A DNA stretch of 64,000 bases from Phycisphaerae bacterium (GCA_018003015.1 JAGNEZ010000005.1:62001-126000); one strand, 5' to 3'. Counted from the first letter of the stretch, positions 55,864 to 64,000 are shown. The notes: generated by a model not told the origin, from the letters alone. A program made the numbers and translations.

Positions 55864-57126
55864 TCACTTTTCCTCGTCGCCCGGCACGGCGATGAGCGAC
55901 CTGACATACTCGGGAGTCAGCGGGCTTTCCGGCGGAGCCAGTTGCAGATCGGACTTCATGGCATCACTCCAGGTCACTGCTTTGCCGGTGTAGGCTGACA
56001 TGCGGGCCATGATGGCGCACATCGTCGAATGGGCGACCTGCTCGGCCTCGTTGATTGGTTCGCCCTGGCGGATCGCGGCGATCAGGTCGGTGTGTTCCTG
56101 GACGTAAGGATCCTTGCCCTGGGACTCGATCTTGCCGACGTTGCTGATCCAGCCGTTGCAGTTGGAGATGCCCTTCGTGCCGATGACGCGTTCGGACACG
56201 TCATTGGCGCAGCCGTTGATCTGGCGGCACTGGCTGAGCACGTGGATCTCCGGGTGTTCCTTGTCACCGGGGTAGAAGAAATCGACCGAGAAGTTGTCAT
56301 ACTGGTCGCCGGTCACGCGGCGATGACGGCTGCCCATCGCCACCGCCTTGGTAGGCAGGGTCTTCAGTGCCCAGTTAATCACATCGATGTTGTGCACGTG
56401 CTGTTCGACGATGTGGTCGCCCGAGAGCCAGGTCCAGTTCACCCAGTCGCGGTGCATCCACTCCATGTCGCTCCAGCCCTGAGCCTTCTTATTATACCAG
56501 AGCATGCCCATGTTCCAGTAGCATTGCCCGGCCACGATTTTGCCCAGGGCCCCGTCGTGGATCCTCTTGATGGTCTCGACGTAACCGGCCTGGTGACGCC
56601 GCTGGGTGCCGGCGACGATCGAGAGCTTCTTAGAGGCTGCCTCCTTGCCGGCGGCGATGAATCGCCGGATGCCCACCGGATCGACCGCGACCGGCTTCTC
56701 GGTGAAGACGTGCTTACCGGCCTTGACCGACGCCTCGAGATGCTCGGGGCGATAGTACGGCGGGGTCGCGAGAATGACGTAGTTCACGTTGTCCAGGGCA
56801 AGCAGCTTCTTGTATGCATCCATTCCCAGGAAGCAGTGTTCGTCGTTGATATCCTGGTTCTTGCCGCGCAGGTCCTTCTTGGCGTTCTCGAGGCGGTCCT
56901 TGGCGATGTCCGCGATCGCCACGATCTGGACGCCCTTGGCCGCCGCCAGAACGTTATGAGCGGCACCGGTGCCGCGGCCGCCGGCCCCGATCAGGCCGAC
57001 CTTGATGGGCAGATCGGCATCGGCGGCGCGGGCGAAATGGGGGAACGCGCTGGTGGCCGCCGCCGCAACCGCGGCCGTCTGGACGAACTGGCGCCGGGAC
57101 AACCGGCTGACTGAATGCTTGCTCAT
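55864..57126 (-). CDS. Gfo/Idh/MocA-family oxidoreductase with twin-arginine signal
   Basis: A 420-residue paralogue of the adjacent oxidoreductase. The N-terminus has a proper twin-arginine motif (RLSRRQFVQTAA) and an Ala-rich hydrophobic stretch ending FARAAD, so it is exported folded with its cofactor. GLIGAGGRGTGAAHNVL is the dinucleotide site, EKPVAVDPVGIRR the catalytic region and GDHIVEQHVHNIDVINW the substrate-site motif. ATG at 57126 follows AGGAGG. The gap to the next paralogue on the same strand is 194 bases; a shared transcript is possible. Probably acts on sugars in the periplasm; the exact reaction is unknown. Confidence 0.9.
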   Translation of the reverse strand: MSKHSVSRLSRRQFVQTAAVAAAATSAFPHFARAADADLPIKVGLIGAGGRGTGAAHNVLAAAKGVQIVAIADIAKDRLENAKKDLRGKNQDINDEHCFLGMDAYKKLLALDNVNYVILATPPYYRPEHLEASVKAGKHVFTEKPVAVDPVGIRRFIAAGKEAASKKLSIVAGTQRRHQAGYVETIKRIHDGALGKIVAGQCYWNMGMLWYNKKAQGWSDMEWMHRDWVNWTWLSGDHIVEQHVHNIDVINWALKTLPTKAVAMGSRHRRVTGDQYDNFSVDFFYPGDKEHPEIHVLSQCRQINGCANDVSERVIGTKGISNCNGWISNVGKIESQGKDPYVQEHTDLIAAIRQGEPINEAEQVAHSTMCAIMARMSAYTGKAVTWSDAMKSDLQLAPPESPLTPEYVRSLIAVPGDEEK

Positions 57127-57201
57127 GTCGGAACCTCCTGCATGCGTAGTACGATGAACGGGTCCACCCGAGTCCCGACCAGTGCCGATCTGGTCATCCG
57201 C

Positions 57202-57247
57202 TTCCTGCGACCGCAGGAACTCCGGACGGGCACTCCCCTGCCCGGAG
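57202..57247 (-). terminator. Tandem hairpins downstream of the secretin-N operon
   Basis: TTCCTGC-GACC-GCAGGAA (57202-57219) is a perfect seven-base stem with a four-base loop. CTCCGG/GGCA pairing with TGCCCGGAG (57220-57247, three-base bulge) follows directly. They lie in the 303-base gap between the secretin-N gene and the Gfo/Idh/MocA gene, about 180 bases after the former. They could be a terminator or a processing site; there is no T-run. The rest of the gap shows no gene. Confidence 0.4.
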
Positions 57248-57429
57248 CCGGGGACGGGCTGAGACCAGAGTACGAGATCGGTCACCCGCCGGCAAGTCCC
57301 GACGGTGAGGGTCTTGAGGATGGTGATCATGGGTGAGCGATTGACCCCGGGTTTGCGGCGGAAGATAGGTGGCCGTCACCCTTTTTCGCGTCAACCCGGG
57401 GTTGCACCTCGAGCGAGCCCTCGCGACCA

Positions 57430-58560
57430 TCATTTGACCGACGAGCCGGGCAGAATCTGGATGACGAAGACGGAAGTGTACTTTTCGATGGGGGCCACGC
57501 CCAGCACGACCTTGTGGCCCGCCTCTGCCATGACGGTGGTGGTGATCGAGGCCAACTGGGCGGATGCGGGCGACGGCATCGGCCCGGGCGAAGGCGGCGG
57601 TGGCGGCAGCGTGGCTGACAACGGCATCGGAAGAGCCCCGGTGGCGTTCAGCGTCAGCTCGATGCGGGGTAGCTCGTTCTTCGATTCCTGGAGCACCCCT
57701 TCGATTCGGAGCCGACAGCCGGCGAAGGCCGCCGGGCTGCACTGGATGGAGAACTTCCCGCTCGAAACGGCCTGGACCATGCTTTGGGCGGCCAGGCCCA
57801 GATGGGTGATGCCCATGGACGCCAGTTCATCGACCACGTCGTTCATGTCCGGCGGCGGAGGGGGCAGTTCGGAGTTACTGACCAGCCACACCACGCGAAC
57901 CTTGCGACCCTGCTGAGGCCCCTCCGCGGGTCGCTCTCGATCCAGTTGGGTGACAATCTGCTGAACGAGGGCCTGGGCAGCGGCGTTGCCGGAAAACAGG
58001 AGCTTGTTCGACACCCGATCGGCGGAGAAGGTGGCTTCGGGCACCATCCCTTGCAGCACCTTGACGAGTTCCTCCGCCCGGGCGTTCTTCAACGCGAGAA
58101 CCTGACAAAGGCGGTCTGCGGCCGCTTCCTGTACAGGCTTATCGAGTTCCTTGATGAGTTCCTCGACAACCTCGAGTCGGTCCGCCGGGGCGTTCAGGAT
58201 CACGGCATTCGTGCGTGAGTCCGGGACAACCATCAGCGGGCTCCGTCCAAAGGAGGTTATGGTGATCGTCTTGGCGACATCTTCTGCCTTCGCGTGTCTG
58301 AGTGGGTAGATTCGCACCATGAGTGGCCCGTCGCCGCCGAGTGGTGCGGGGGCCATTCCTGAAGGGACGGCGAGGGGCTGGCCTGCTGCTGGCGGGGGCG
58401 CCGGGGGAGCCGGCACAGATGGTGGTTTGGGAGCGGGAACGGCCTGGGGCGGCGCCACCGGCGTCGGGGCGGGCCCAAGCTGTTGAGCGAAACCGGGCAC
58501 AGCCAAGAGGGCGACAAACACGAGGGCAAACGACAGCTGGGCCACAAATCTGGACTTCAC
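57430..58560 (-). CDS. Exported protein with secretin short-domain repeats
   Basis: A 376-residue protein with a signal peptide (FALVFVALLAVPGFAQQ), then a Pro-rich linker (about 27-75). Two secretin N-terminal-type domains follow: IYPLRHAKAEDVAKTITITS with VVPDSRTNAVILNAP, and VLALKNARAEELVKVLQGMV with DRVSNKLLFSGN. The C-terminal part (about 210-370) is a beta-rich region ending TSVFVIQILPGSS. It lacks the pore-forming secretin core, so it is not a type II secretin itself. It may bind such a complex or act on its own in the periplasm. The start overlaps the anti-sigma stop (ATGA), making it the third gene of an ECF operon. Confidence 0.78.
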   Translation of the reverse strand: MKSRFVAQLSFALVFVALLAVPGFAQQLGPAPTPVAPPQAVPAPKPPSVPAPPAPPPAAGQPLAVPSGMAPAPLGGDGPLMVRIYPLRHAKAEDVAKTITITSFGRSPLMVVPDSRTNAVILNAPADRLEVVEELIKELDKPVQEAAADRLCQVLALKNARAEELVKVLQGMVPEATFSADRVSNKLLFSGNAAAQALVQQIVTQLDRERPAEGPQQGRKVRVVWLVSNSELPPPPPDMNDVVDELASMGITHLGLAAQSMVQAVSSGKFSIQCSPAAFAGCRLRIEGVLQESKNELPRIELTLNATGALPMPLSATLPPPPPSPGPMPSPASAQLASITTTVMAEAGHKVVLGVAPIEKYTSVFVIQILPGSSVK

Positions 58561-59186
58561 GATTGTGCTCCTTCCTGATTGGGTTGAGGTTCGACGGCCG
58601 ACCGTGGCGGGGCTTGGGCGGTCTTGACGGCCGGGTAGATCCAGAAGACGGTGATATTCGGATTACGCGTGGGCTGCGGAAGCGCGATCACGTCGGCTGA
58701 ACGGCCGAACTCGACGCGGACGACCGGGCGGGGATCGGAGTCGGCTTCCACCCTCCCCTGCTGCGAGGACACGAGACTGCCAGCAGCCGCCTCGGCCTGC
58801 GACTCGGGCGAGTGAGCAGCTGCTCCGGGATGGCGAGAGACATCAGAACGCATTTGCGCCGTGATCCACCAACCACAGATGAAGAGGATCAGTGCGGCGG
58901 CCGCGGCGACCGACACTCGCCACCGTCGGCATCGTCGCACCGCCGGCACCGCCGCAGGCCGCTCCTGCCCGGCGGACGGGGAAGCGGGGGTTGCGGCCAC
59001 CTCGTCGGAGTCACACGGCAAGGCCGCCAGACGGGCCATGGTGTCATGAATGGCCTGGTGCTGCCGGAGGATTCCACGGCAAGCGAGGCAACCGGCCAGA
59101 TGCTCCCGGAGCGCGTGTTCCTCTAAGGAGTTCAACTCGCCGTCGAGATCGACGGGGATGGCTTGTCGTGCCTGTGAGCAGTTCAT
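58557..59186 (-). CDS. Membrane anti-sigma factor with zinc-finger-like N-terminus
   Basis: A 209-residue protein. The N-terminus has the HxxxCxxC motif (LREHLAGCLACRGIL) of zinc-binding anti-sigma domains that hold ECF sigma factors inactive. One membrane helix (VSVAAAAALILFICGWWI, about 95-112) is followed by a periplasmic tail of about 95 residues with the distinctive NPNITVFWIYP motif. ATG 59186 follows GGAAGG and lies 16 bases after the sigma stop; an ATG at 59216 would overlap the sigma gene. Signal sensing by the periplasmic tail or through the secretin-domain protein is inferred from the operon. Confidence 0.83.
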   Translation of the reverse strand: MNCSQARQAIPVDLDGELNSLEEHALREHLAGCLACRGILRQHQAIHDTMARLAALPCDSDEVAATPASPSAGQERPAAVPAVRRCRRWRVSVAAAAALILFICGWWITAQMRSDVSRHPGAAAHSPESQAEAAAGSLVSSQQGRVEADSDPRPVVRVEFGRSADVIALPQPTRNPNITVFWIYPAVKTAQAPPRSAVEPQPNQEGAQS

Positions 59187-59202
59187 GTTCTTGCCTTCCG
59201 TC

Positions 59203-59811
59203 TCATCGATTGGCATCGAAGCTGTCCGGCCAGCGAGCCAGCAGGATGCGCCGGACGGCCTCGCGTGCCCGATGCACCAGGACCCGTGTCGCGCCCGGTG
59301 ACATCTCCAGAACCGTGCCGATCTGCTCGTATGGAAGCCCCTCGATATCCCGCAGCACGATGGCGGCCTGCTGGCGGTCGGGCAGTTCGCGAACCGCCAG
59401 GCGGACGCGTTGCATCAGCTCATCCATCTCCGGCCGCGCGTAGGCAGCCATCGCCGCGGTCGCCGTCTCGCCCGGCGGTAGCGGGCCGGTCCGAGAACGC
59501 CGGAGACGGTTGAGCGACAGATTGACCGTCGCGCGAACCAGCCATGTGTCCGGCAGCTCCGTTTCGGGCATCTTCGCGCCCACTTCGCGCCAGGCCAGAG
59601 TCATGGCATCCTGGACGATTTCTTCGGCGTCATGGACGTTCCACACATAGCGGCAGGCCAGACGCACCAGCCGTGGCCGGAGAATCTCAGTCCATCGCTG
59701 AAACCTGGCCCGGTGAGAGCTCGCGGTCGGACCGCCGGAGGGTCGTCCAGCGGTAGGAGACACGTCTGGGCGGGTCTCGTTCACCCGCGAATGGTCCGAA
59801 GCAGGTTTCAC
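59203..59811 (-). CDS. ECF (sigma-70 family, group 4) RNA polymerase sigma factor
   Basis: A 202-residue extracytoplasmic-function sigma factor. Region 2 (about 45-100) shows YVWNVHDAEEIVQDAMTLAW. Region 4 (about 145-195) shows LPDRQQAAIVLRDIEGLPYE followed by IGTVLEMSPGATRVLVHRAR, the helix-turn-helix for the -35 box. The N-terminal 35 residues are extra and low-complexity. The start is GTG at 59811. It is co-encoded with its anti-sigma and a secretin-domain exported protein, so it probably governs an envelope or secretion response. Target genes are unknown; the nearby PEP-CTERM gene has a sigma-70-type promoter instead. Confidence 0.92.
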   Translation of the reverse strand: MKPASDHSRVNETRPDVSPTAGRPSGGPTASSHRARFQRWTEILRPRLVRLACRYVWNVHDAEEIVQDAMTLAWREVGAKMPETELPDTWLVRATVNLSLNRLRRSRTGPLPPGETATAAMAAYARPEMDELMQRVRLAVRELPDRQQAAIVLRDIEGLPYEQIGTVLEMSPGATRVLVHRAREAVRRILLARWPDSFDANR

Positions 59812-60315
59812 GCGGACTACTCGTAACTGGATTGTCTTGAGCGGGCGGTTCGTTTCACAGAATCCGTCAACTTGTATGGGTCAACCTTAATCCGGGGTGC
59901 AGTGTGAAGCGGATTCTCACCGCCGGGCGGCCCGGAAACCGGTTGAGGCACGCACAAACTTTTGCGCCAAACGAAGCCAATCGTGGCTGATCGTTGGGTG
60001 TGGGGGGCAAACCGGCCTTTCAGGGAATAACACGACGGGTGTCCCGGATGGTGGCCGGAAGGCCGCCAGGAGGAGCAGGGCTTGTGCAGGTTTCAGGCCG
60101 GGTTGCGGATCGTACCTCCAGGCAGGGCCCCTGGCCAAAGGCCGTCTCTCGCGAAACCGACCTCGCTGGAAACGGCGGGGTGCAATACGGTTCCCCCGAT
60201 GAGAACAGGGAGGAAGCCTGCTGGAGGCCCCCGAACCGGTGGAAGAGAAGAGACTCGCTCGGGACTCTTTGAGAGTCGTAGCCGCGGTGAGGACCGAGTG
60301 GACGAACCGGTCAGG
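59812..60315. other. Region between the ECF operon and the PEP-CTERM gene
   Basis: About 500 bases, downstream of the PEP-CTERM gene and upstream of the ECF operon (all minus strand). TTGACC and TTGACG boxes occur near 59855-59883 on the minus strand but no matching -10 is clear. No gene, RNA or repeat recognised. Confidence 0.4.
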
Positions 60316-60963
60316 TCACGAGATCCGTCCACGGCGGAAGACCACGACCCCCAAACCGCCGAGCAGGAGCGAGGCGCTGGCCGGCTCCGGCACCGTGATG
60401 GTGACATTGTCCAGGTAGAAGCCAACCGGGAAAGCGGCGTCCGAGTTGGTGCCGAAGTAGAGTTGGAACCAGGTGTCGCCCGCTTGCCAACCCACCTTCG
60501 CGATCGGTAGGTCAACGTGGGTGACAAGGAGGGTGGCATCGTCAGCGTTGTGCCAGCCGTCGACCACCTTCTGCTGAGTCCAGCCGGAGGTACCGTCGCT
60601 GTTGCCGGCCAGGTGGACCTGATACCAGCCTGCTGCGCCGACCGGGAAGCTCGTACCGTCCAGAATCACATCGAAGTCCAAGCGAGCGGTGGCGACGTTA
60701 GCCAGGGCCTGCATGGCCAGCTGCTCGCCGGTGTTGTAGGGGAACGGCTTGAAGGGGCCGGTGCCGCCCATGGTCCAGCCGCCGGAGGCGCTCGTTGCCT
60801 TCACGGCGGCGGCGTCAGGCCAACCGGTCGGCCCGGCGGCCGACCAGGCGACGTTGGTGAACCCGTCAACGCCGCTGTCGAACGTGAACGCCAAGTCAGC
60901 CCGGGTGGGGACAGCCATCGCCCACAGGCTCACTACAGCCACAACCGAAAGAAGTCGTTTCAT
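60316..60963 (-). CDS. PEP-CTERM sorted surface protein
   Basis: A 215-residue exported protein. The signal peptide MKRLLSVVAVVSLWAMAVPT is followed by a beta-rich domain with paired Trp/Gly motifs, resembling carbohydrate-binding jelly-roll modules (SGVDGFTNVAWSAAG, WFQLYFGTNSDA, YLDNVTITV). The C-terminus is a sorting tag: VPEPASASLLLGGLGVVVFR, ending RRGRIS, so the protein is processed by an exosortase system, whose gene is not in this window. ATG 60963 follows GGGAGG. It has its own strong promoter. Function is unknown; it is likely displayed on or released from the surface. Confidence 0.88.
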   Translation of the reverse strand: MKRLLSVVAVVSLWAMAVPTRADLAFTFDSGVDGFTNVAWSAAGPTGWPDAAAVKATSASGGWTMGGTGPFKPFPYNTGEQLAMQALANVATARLDFDVILDGTSFPVGAAGWYQVHLAGNSDGTSGWTQQKVVDGWHNADDATLLVTHVDLPIAKVGWQAGDTWFQLYFGTNSDAAFPVGFYLDNVTITVPEPASASLLLGGLGVVVFRRGRIS

Positions 60964-61374
60964 GCTTTCCCTTTCCTCCCTTCGTAGACAGGGGGAAGTT
61001 CTGGCCTTCCGCTTCAGCAGGAGCGAAGTGACCTATCCAGTATAGTGGCTCAGGCCGTCCATGCCAAAGTGGCTCCGCGCCGTGCCCATGGCATAGGGTA
61101 TTCACCCCCTACCAGGGCATCGGATCCTCTTTCGGTCGATCGCCAAGCCGCGGAGCAAGCAGGACGCCATCGCGGTTTGAGGCTGCGGTGGCGCGTGTAC
61201 GGACGAGGGGCGTGAGGCGGACCTCGGCGGCGGTGGCCGAGAACAGCCCGCCGATCGTCCAGCAGAGGGACCCCGCCGCAGGATTGGGATTCTCATGTCT
61301 CCCGGCAGTGGACCGCCTCGGGGCCCGCTCGATTTCGACGATGGCGGACATGGAGCATGCCGGCCGCCTGGGGG
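60964..61374. other. Region upstream of the PEP-CTERM gene
   Basis: About 410 bases between two minus-strand genes. It holds the PEP-CTERM promoter (61039-61067). The remainder has no family-like coding sequence on either strand. Confidence 0.4.
61039..61067 (-). promoter_or_regulatory. Strong promoter of the PEP-CTERM gene
   Basis: On the minus strand TTGGCA (61067-61062), 17-base spacer, TATACT (61044-61039), close to the sigma-70 consensus. The leader is about 70 bases. Confidence 0.65.
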
Positions 61375-62637
61375 CTATCCCAGGGTCATGTCCTGCTTGG
61401 CCTTGTCGAAGCGGGCGACCTTTCGTTCCTTCCAAGCGAGCATGCCCATGCAGAGGGCGGCCTGGACGCGGTAGCCGAACTCGACGTCGGCCACCGGCCG
61501 TTCGCGGGAGCGCACGCACTTGAGGAAGTCGACCCAGTGGGCCTTGGTGCTGTCGCCCTTGCTGCCGGGGATGACCTCACCCTGGGACTTGCCAACTGGG
61601 GTCACGTTAATGGCCTCGCAGCCGGCCTCCCAAGTGACGTTCTTGAGGGTGATCGTTCCTTCGTCGCCGCGGATGGTCGGCGGGGTCATGAAGTCGTTGG
61701 CCAGGGTGCAACTGATGTTGACGGTGCAGGGTTGCGGAGCGTCGTAGTCCATGGACAGCGAGAAGGTGTCCGGCACCTCGCGGTCGTAGTTGGTGTACTT
61801 GAAGATGCCGCCGGTGGCCACGGTGTACTGGGGGATACCCAGGCCGAGGGCGATGACGAAGGGCGTGTAGACGTGAGGGAACAGGTCGGTGCAGGGACCG
61901 CCGGCGTAGTCGAGGTACTTGCGCCAGCTGAAGAAGCGATCGACGGTGAAGGGCACCTTGGGGGCGTCGCCCAGGAAGGCCTCCCAGTCGAGCTGGTCGC
62001 CGGGCTTGGCGTTGGGGTCTGGGATGGGCATCCGCTCGCCCCAGTCGCCCAGGCGGAAGAAGCCGACGTTGACGAGCTGTGGCTTGCCGATGCTGCCCTT
62101 CTGGATGATTTCGCCGAGCTTGCGCCACAGTGGGTTGGAGTTACCCTGGTTGCCGATCTGAACCACGCGGTTGAGTTTTCGGGTCTCCTCGAAGAAGGTT
62201 TTGCTGAGGCTGAGCTGGGTCCAATGGCCCATGGGCTTCTCGCAGTAGACGTCCTTGCCGGCCCGGATGGCGTCGATGGCCTGAGGCACGTGGTTGCGGT
62301 CGGGCGAGGCGATCAGGACGACGTTCACGTCCTTGTCAGCGAGGAGGTCCTGATGCTTGCGGTAGGGCTTCATGTTGAACTTCTTGGCGGCCTCCTCGCG
62401 CCGCGGGCCGAAAGCGTCGCAGGCCGCCACCAGGGCAATGTTCTCGCCTGCGTCCAGGAGGGTCTTGCACGTGTGAACATGCCCCATGCCGCGACCGCCG
62501 ACGCCGATGAAGCCGATGCCGATCTTGTCGTTGGCCCCGATGGTCCTGGCGCTGACCCGTGATGCGGCCACGGCGGCCAAGCCTGCACCGGCGGTCGCTT
62601 GAAGGAATGTACGGCGACTGGCTCGAACGCGGTTCAT
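61375..62637 (-). CDS. Gfo/Idh/MocA-family oxidoreductase with twin-arginine signal (third paralogue)
   Basis: A 420-residue exported oxidoreductase. The twin-arginine signal ASRRTFLQATAGAG leads to a cut near SARTIG. The dinucleotide site is IGFIGVGGRGMGHVHTC, the catalytic region CEKPMGHWTQL, and PCTDLFPHVYTPFVIALG lies near the substrate. It is more distant from the other two paralogues than they are from each other: the residues around EKP and the His motif differ. ATG 62637 follows GAGGAG. It stands alone. The substrate is unknown. Confidence 0.9.
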   Translation of the reverse strand: MNRVRASRRTFLQATAGAGLAAVAASRVSARTIGANDKIGIGFIGVGGRGMGHVHTCKTLLDAGENIALVAACDAFGPRREEAAKKFNMKPYRKHQDLLADKDVNVVLIASPDRNHVPQAIDAIRAGKDVYCEKPMGHWTQLSLSKTFFEETRKLNRVVQIGNQGNSNPLWRKLGEIIQKGSIGKPQLVNVGFFRLGDWGERMPIPDPNAKPGDQLDWEAFLGDAPKVPFTVDRFFSWRKYLDYAGGPCTDLFPHVYTPFVIALGLGIPQYTVATGGIFKYTNYDREVPDTFSLSMDYDAPQPCTVNISCTLANDFMTPPTIRGDEGTITLKNVTWEAGCEAINVTPVGKSQGEVIPGSKGDSTKAHWVDFLKCVRSRERPVADVEFGYRVQAALCMGMLAWKERKVARFDKAKQDMTLG

Positions 62638-62965
62638 TTCGGACTCCTCTCTGCGTTTTTCAGACAGATGTGCCCCGACCAGTCGTCTCCCACCTTCCGA
62701 GCCGAAGCACCAGGTGTTTCTCGTGCGGCCGCCCGCCGGCCGTCACTGTGTAAGCCGATTCTATCGTCAAGTGGGCTTCGCATGCCACTCCCGGGGGATC
62801 GATGGCTGCAGACACGGCGGCGAACCTCGCCTTCGGCGGGAACCGCCTGCCCAGCTGGTTGTCGCCACCGCATCGAATGCGGAGTCTCGGGTTCCCGCGG
62901 CGGCGGCAGATGCTACAATCCCACGGTCAAAGCACGTAGGCCTGCCTGTCATGGAGGAGTACGGC
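62638..62965. other. Divergent region between the third oxidoreductase and the small CxxC gene
   Basis: About 330 bases. It contains a possible promoter for the plus-strand small gene: TTCCCG (62892-62897), 16-base spacer, TACAAT (62914-62919). No further feature seen. Confidence 0.4.
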
Positions 62966-63187
62966 ATGTTCGACCCCGACTTCTGCGAGACGGTTTGTCC
63001 GATCTGCACGCGGGCCAGAAGGGGCAATCCGTTCGCGCGAATGCTCCAGAAGATTGAGCTGCTCGTGACCTTTGGCGGCTGCCCCTGGGGCCGAGCCCGG
63101 CGAAGGAAATATGGAGTGCGGCCGGATCAGCCGATCCGGCCCGACGCAGGATCGCCAGGAAGCTCCTCTCTCAACCGAAAGGGATGA
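62966..63187 (+). CDS. Small conserved-looking CxxC protein
   Basis: A 73-residue protein. ATG 62966 follows GGAGGAG with ideal spacing; another ATG lies at 62951. It contains VCPICTRARRGNPFARMLQK and then TFGGCPWGRARRRKYGVRPD. The CxxC plus the later GGCPWG Cys could bind a metal. The basic region suggests nucleic acid or ribosome contact. I believe similar short proteins occur in planctomycetes, but cannot name the family. The last 15 residues are low-complexity. Standing between oppositely directed genes, it is a single transcription unit. Confidence 0.6.
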   Translation: MFDPDFCETVCPICTRARRGNPFARMLQKIELLVTFGGCPWGRARRRKYGVRPDQPIRPDAGSPGSSSLNRKG

Positions 63188-63255
63188 GTCGAACACCCTG
63201 GGATTCATCATCTCTCCTCGGTTGGTGCTGTCGTCGATCACCTATCCTGGACGCA

Positions 63256-63889
63256 TCAACGTTGGGTATGCACTGCGCCGGCGGTGACGGCAAGGAGAAC
63301 GCCGACGGCGAGCAGTGGGATGGTGAAGCTCTTCGTCTGGTCGAATGCCACGCCGGCCAGCATCGGGGCGATGGACGCGGGGATATTGGCCGAGAACAGC
63401 CAGCCGTAGACCGGGCCGACCTGTTCGGGGCCCCAGTGACATGCCACGGAGGATGCGTACAACGCCAGCACGCCGCCGTAGTTGAAGCCCGCGCCCAAGG
63501 CCAGGCATCCCAAGCCAACCGCCGATGATCGCGCCGCGGCGCGGGCCAAGCCGGCCCAGCAACGTGCCGGAGACGATCAACGTCGCGGGGAAGACCATGT
63601 AGAACACGGTGAAGGGGACCTGGGCGGCGGCCTGGCTCATACCGGGCCCCGCCTTGAGCGCATCCACGAAGATGGACCAGGAGTAGGTCGCGCCGAGGCA
63701 GAGCTGCATGACTACTGCGGCTGCGAGAATCAGGTAGCGGCCGGGGCCAAGCTGAGGCTCACTGCTCCATGGGGGTGGTCGCGGGACGGTGGAGGGCTCT
63801 CGCGGTTGTCGCTCGGCAACGGGGCGTTCTCCGTTCTCGTTGCGGGCTTCATACCATCGAGCGGCCGGGCTATCCACGTCGGAGGTCAT
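63256..63889 (-). pseudogene. OFA-type MFS transporter with internal deletion and frame change
   Basis: The N-terminal part reads YLILAAAVVMQLCLGATYSW and GPGMSQAAAQVPFTVFYMV then GRLGPRRGAIIGGWLG, the first three helices of an oxalate/formate-antiporter-like MFS protein. The sequence then jumps, in another frame, to CLALGAGFNYGGVLALYASS and VYGWLFSANIPASIAPMLAG and ends AVHTQR at 63256, the last helices. A complete member has about 12 helices and 400 residues; here about 210 are left. Several central helices are missing, so transport is lost. The ATG (63889) overlaps the stop of the upstream gene, so it was once translated together with it. Confidence 0.7.
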
Positions 63890-64000
63890 CCGGCACGCGC
63901 ACGCGGGGCGGAGATGTAGCCGTAGTAGCGGCCCATCCAATAGGGCAGGAGGTACTCCGCTCCGGACTCGCCGCTCTGGCCGTCGCCGCCTCCGTCGACG
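63886..64000 (-). CDS. C-terminal end of an unidentified protein (partial)
   Basis: Minus-strand frame open to the window edge, ending GESGAEYLLPYWMGRYYGYI then SAPRARAG and TGA at 63888-63886. Gly/Asp/Ser-rich just before the aromatic end. The stop overlaps the MFS start (ATGA). Too little remains to assign a family. Confidence 0.5.
   Translation of the reverse strand, partial: VDGGGDGQSGESGAEYLLPYWMGRYYGYISAPRARAG

Overview
The window reads as a GC-rich Gram-negative chromosome segment, most likely from a planctomycete of the Phycisphaerae type. The hints are a PEP-CTERM surface protein, three exported Gfo/Idh/MocA dehydrogenases (two with clear twin-arginine signals), a beta-helix/dockerin-like protein with six DCNxNGxPDxCD units, a large propeller-plus-repeat secreted protein, and LPS heptose genes. 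This assignment comes from gene content only. No 16S or other phylogenetic marker beyond bL28 is present.

Layout. Bases 2-12612 hold a tightly overlapped chemosensory operon: cheA (5' end cut off by the window), cheW, a double-sensor chemoreceptor, a CheY-like receiver, cheB, cheR and a 1444-residue CHASE4/PAS/Hpt hybrid kinase. An oligopeptide-type (OPT) transporter follows on the minus strand. Bases 15.4-23.6 kb are the most unusual part. They hold an acyl carrier protein, a divergent acyl-adenylating enzyme, a methyltransferase resembling the PhcB family (fatty acid methyl ester signals), a FadL-type outer-membrane lipid channel and a six-helix membrane hybrid kinase. Two copies of a roughly 76-base promoter/leader element lie upstream of the first two genes. 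I propose that this is an acyl methyl ester signalling module.

Bases 23.8-26.8 kb are accessory debris beside a tRNA-Leu gene: an integrase-like fragment and a decayed beta-helix/dockerin-like gene. From 26.8 to 41 kb come a nitroreductase, a sulfotransferase-like protein (apparently leaderless mRNA), a phospholipase D lipoprotein, a minus-strand string (HEAT protein, small membrane protein, thpR, MASE3 kinase, double-receiver regulator), a corrinoid-type UroD-family protein, the ADP-heptose/LPS genes waaF-rfaE1-rfaE2, and rpmB.

Bases 41-64 kb hold an odd kinase-like/deoxyribosyltransferase-like fusion, a THUMP-like methyltransferase, the propeller/repeat giant, perR-katA, metY and a metX-metW fusion (methionine synthesis by direct sulfhydrylation). 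These are followed by two adjacent Gfo/Idh/MocA enzymes, an ECF sigma/anti-sigma/secretin-N operon, the PEP-CTERM protein, a third Gfo/Idh/MocA enzyme, a small CxxC protein and a deleted OFA-type transporter. Several promoters can be read directly, with -10 boxes TACAAT, TAGAAT, TATACT or TATGAT and 16-17 base spacers. Starts were chosen by Shine-Dalgarno spacing, gene overlap and family boundaries; coordinates of weak sites were found by eye.
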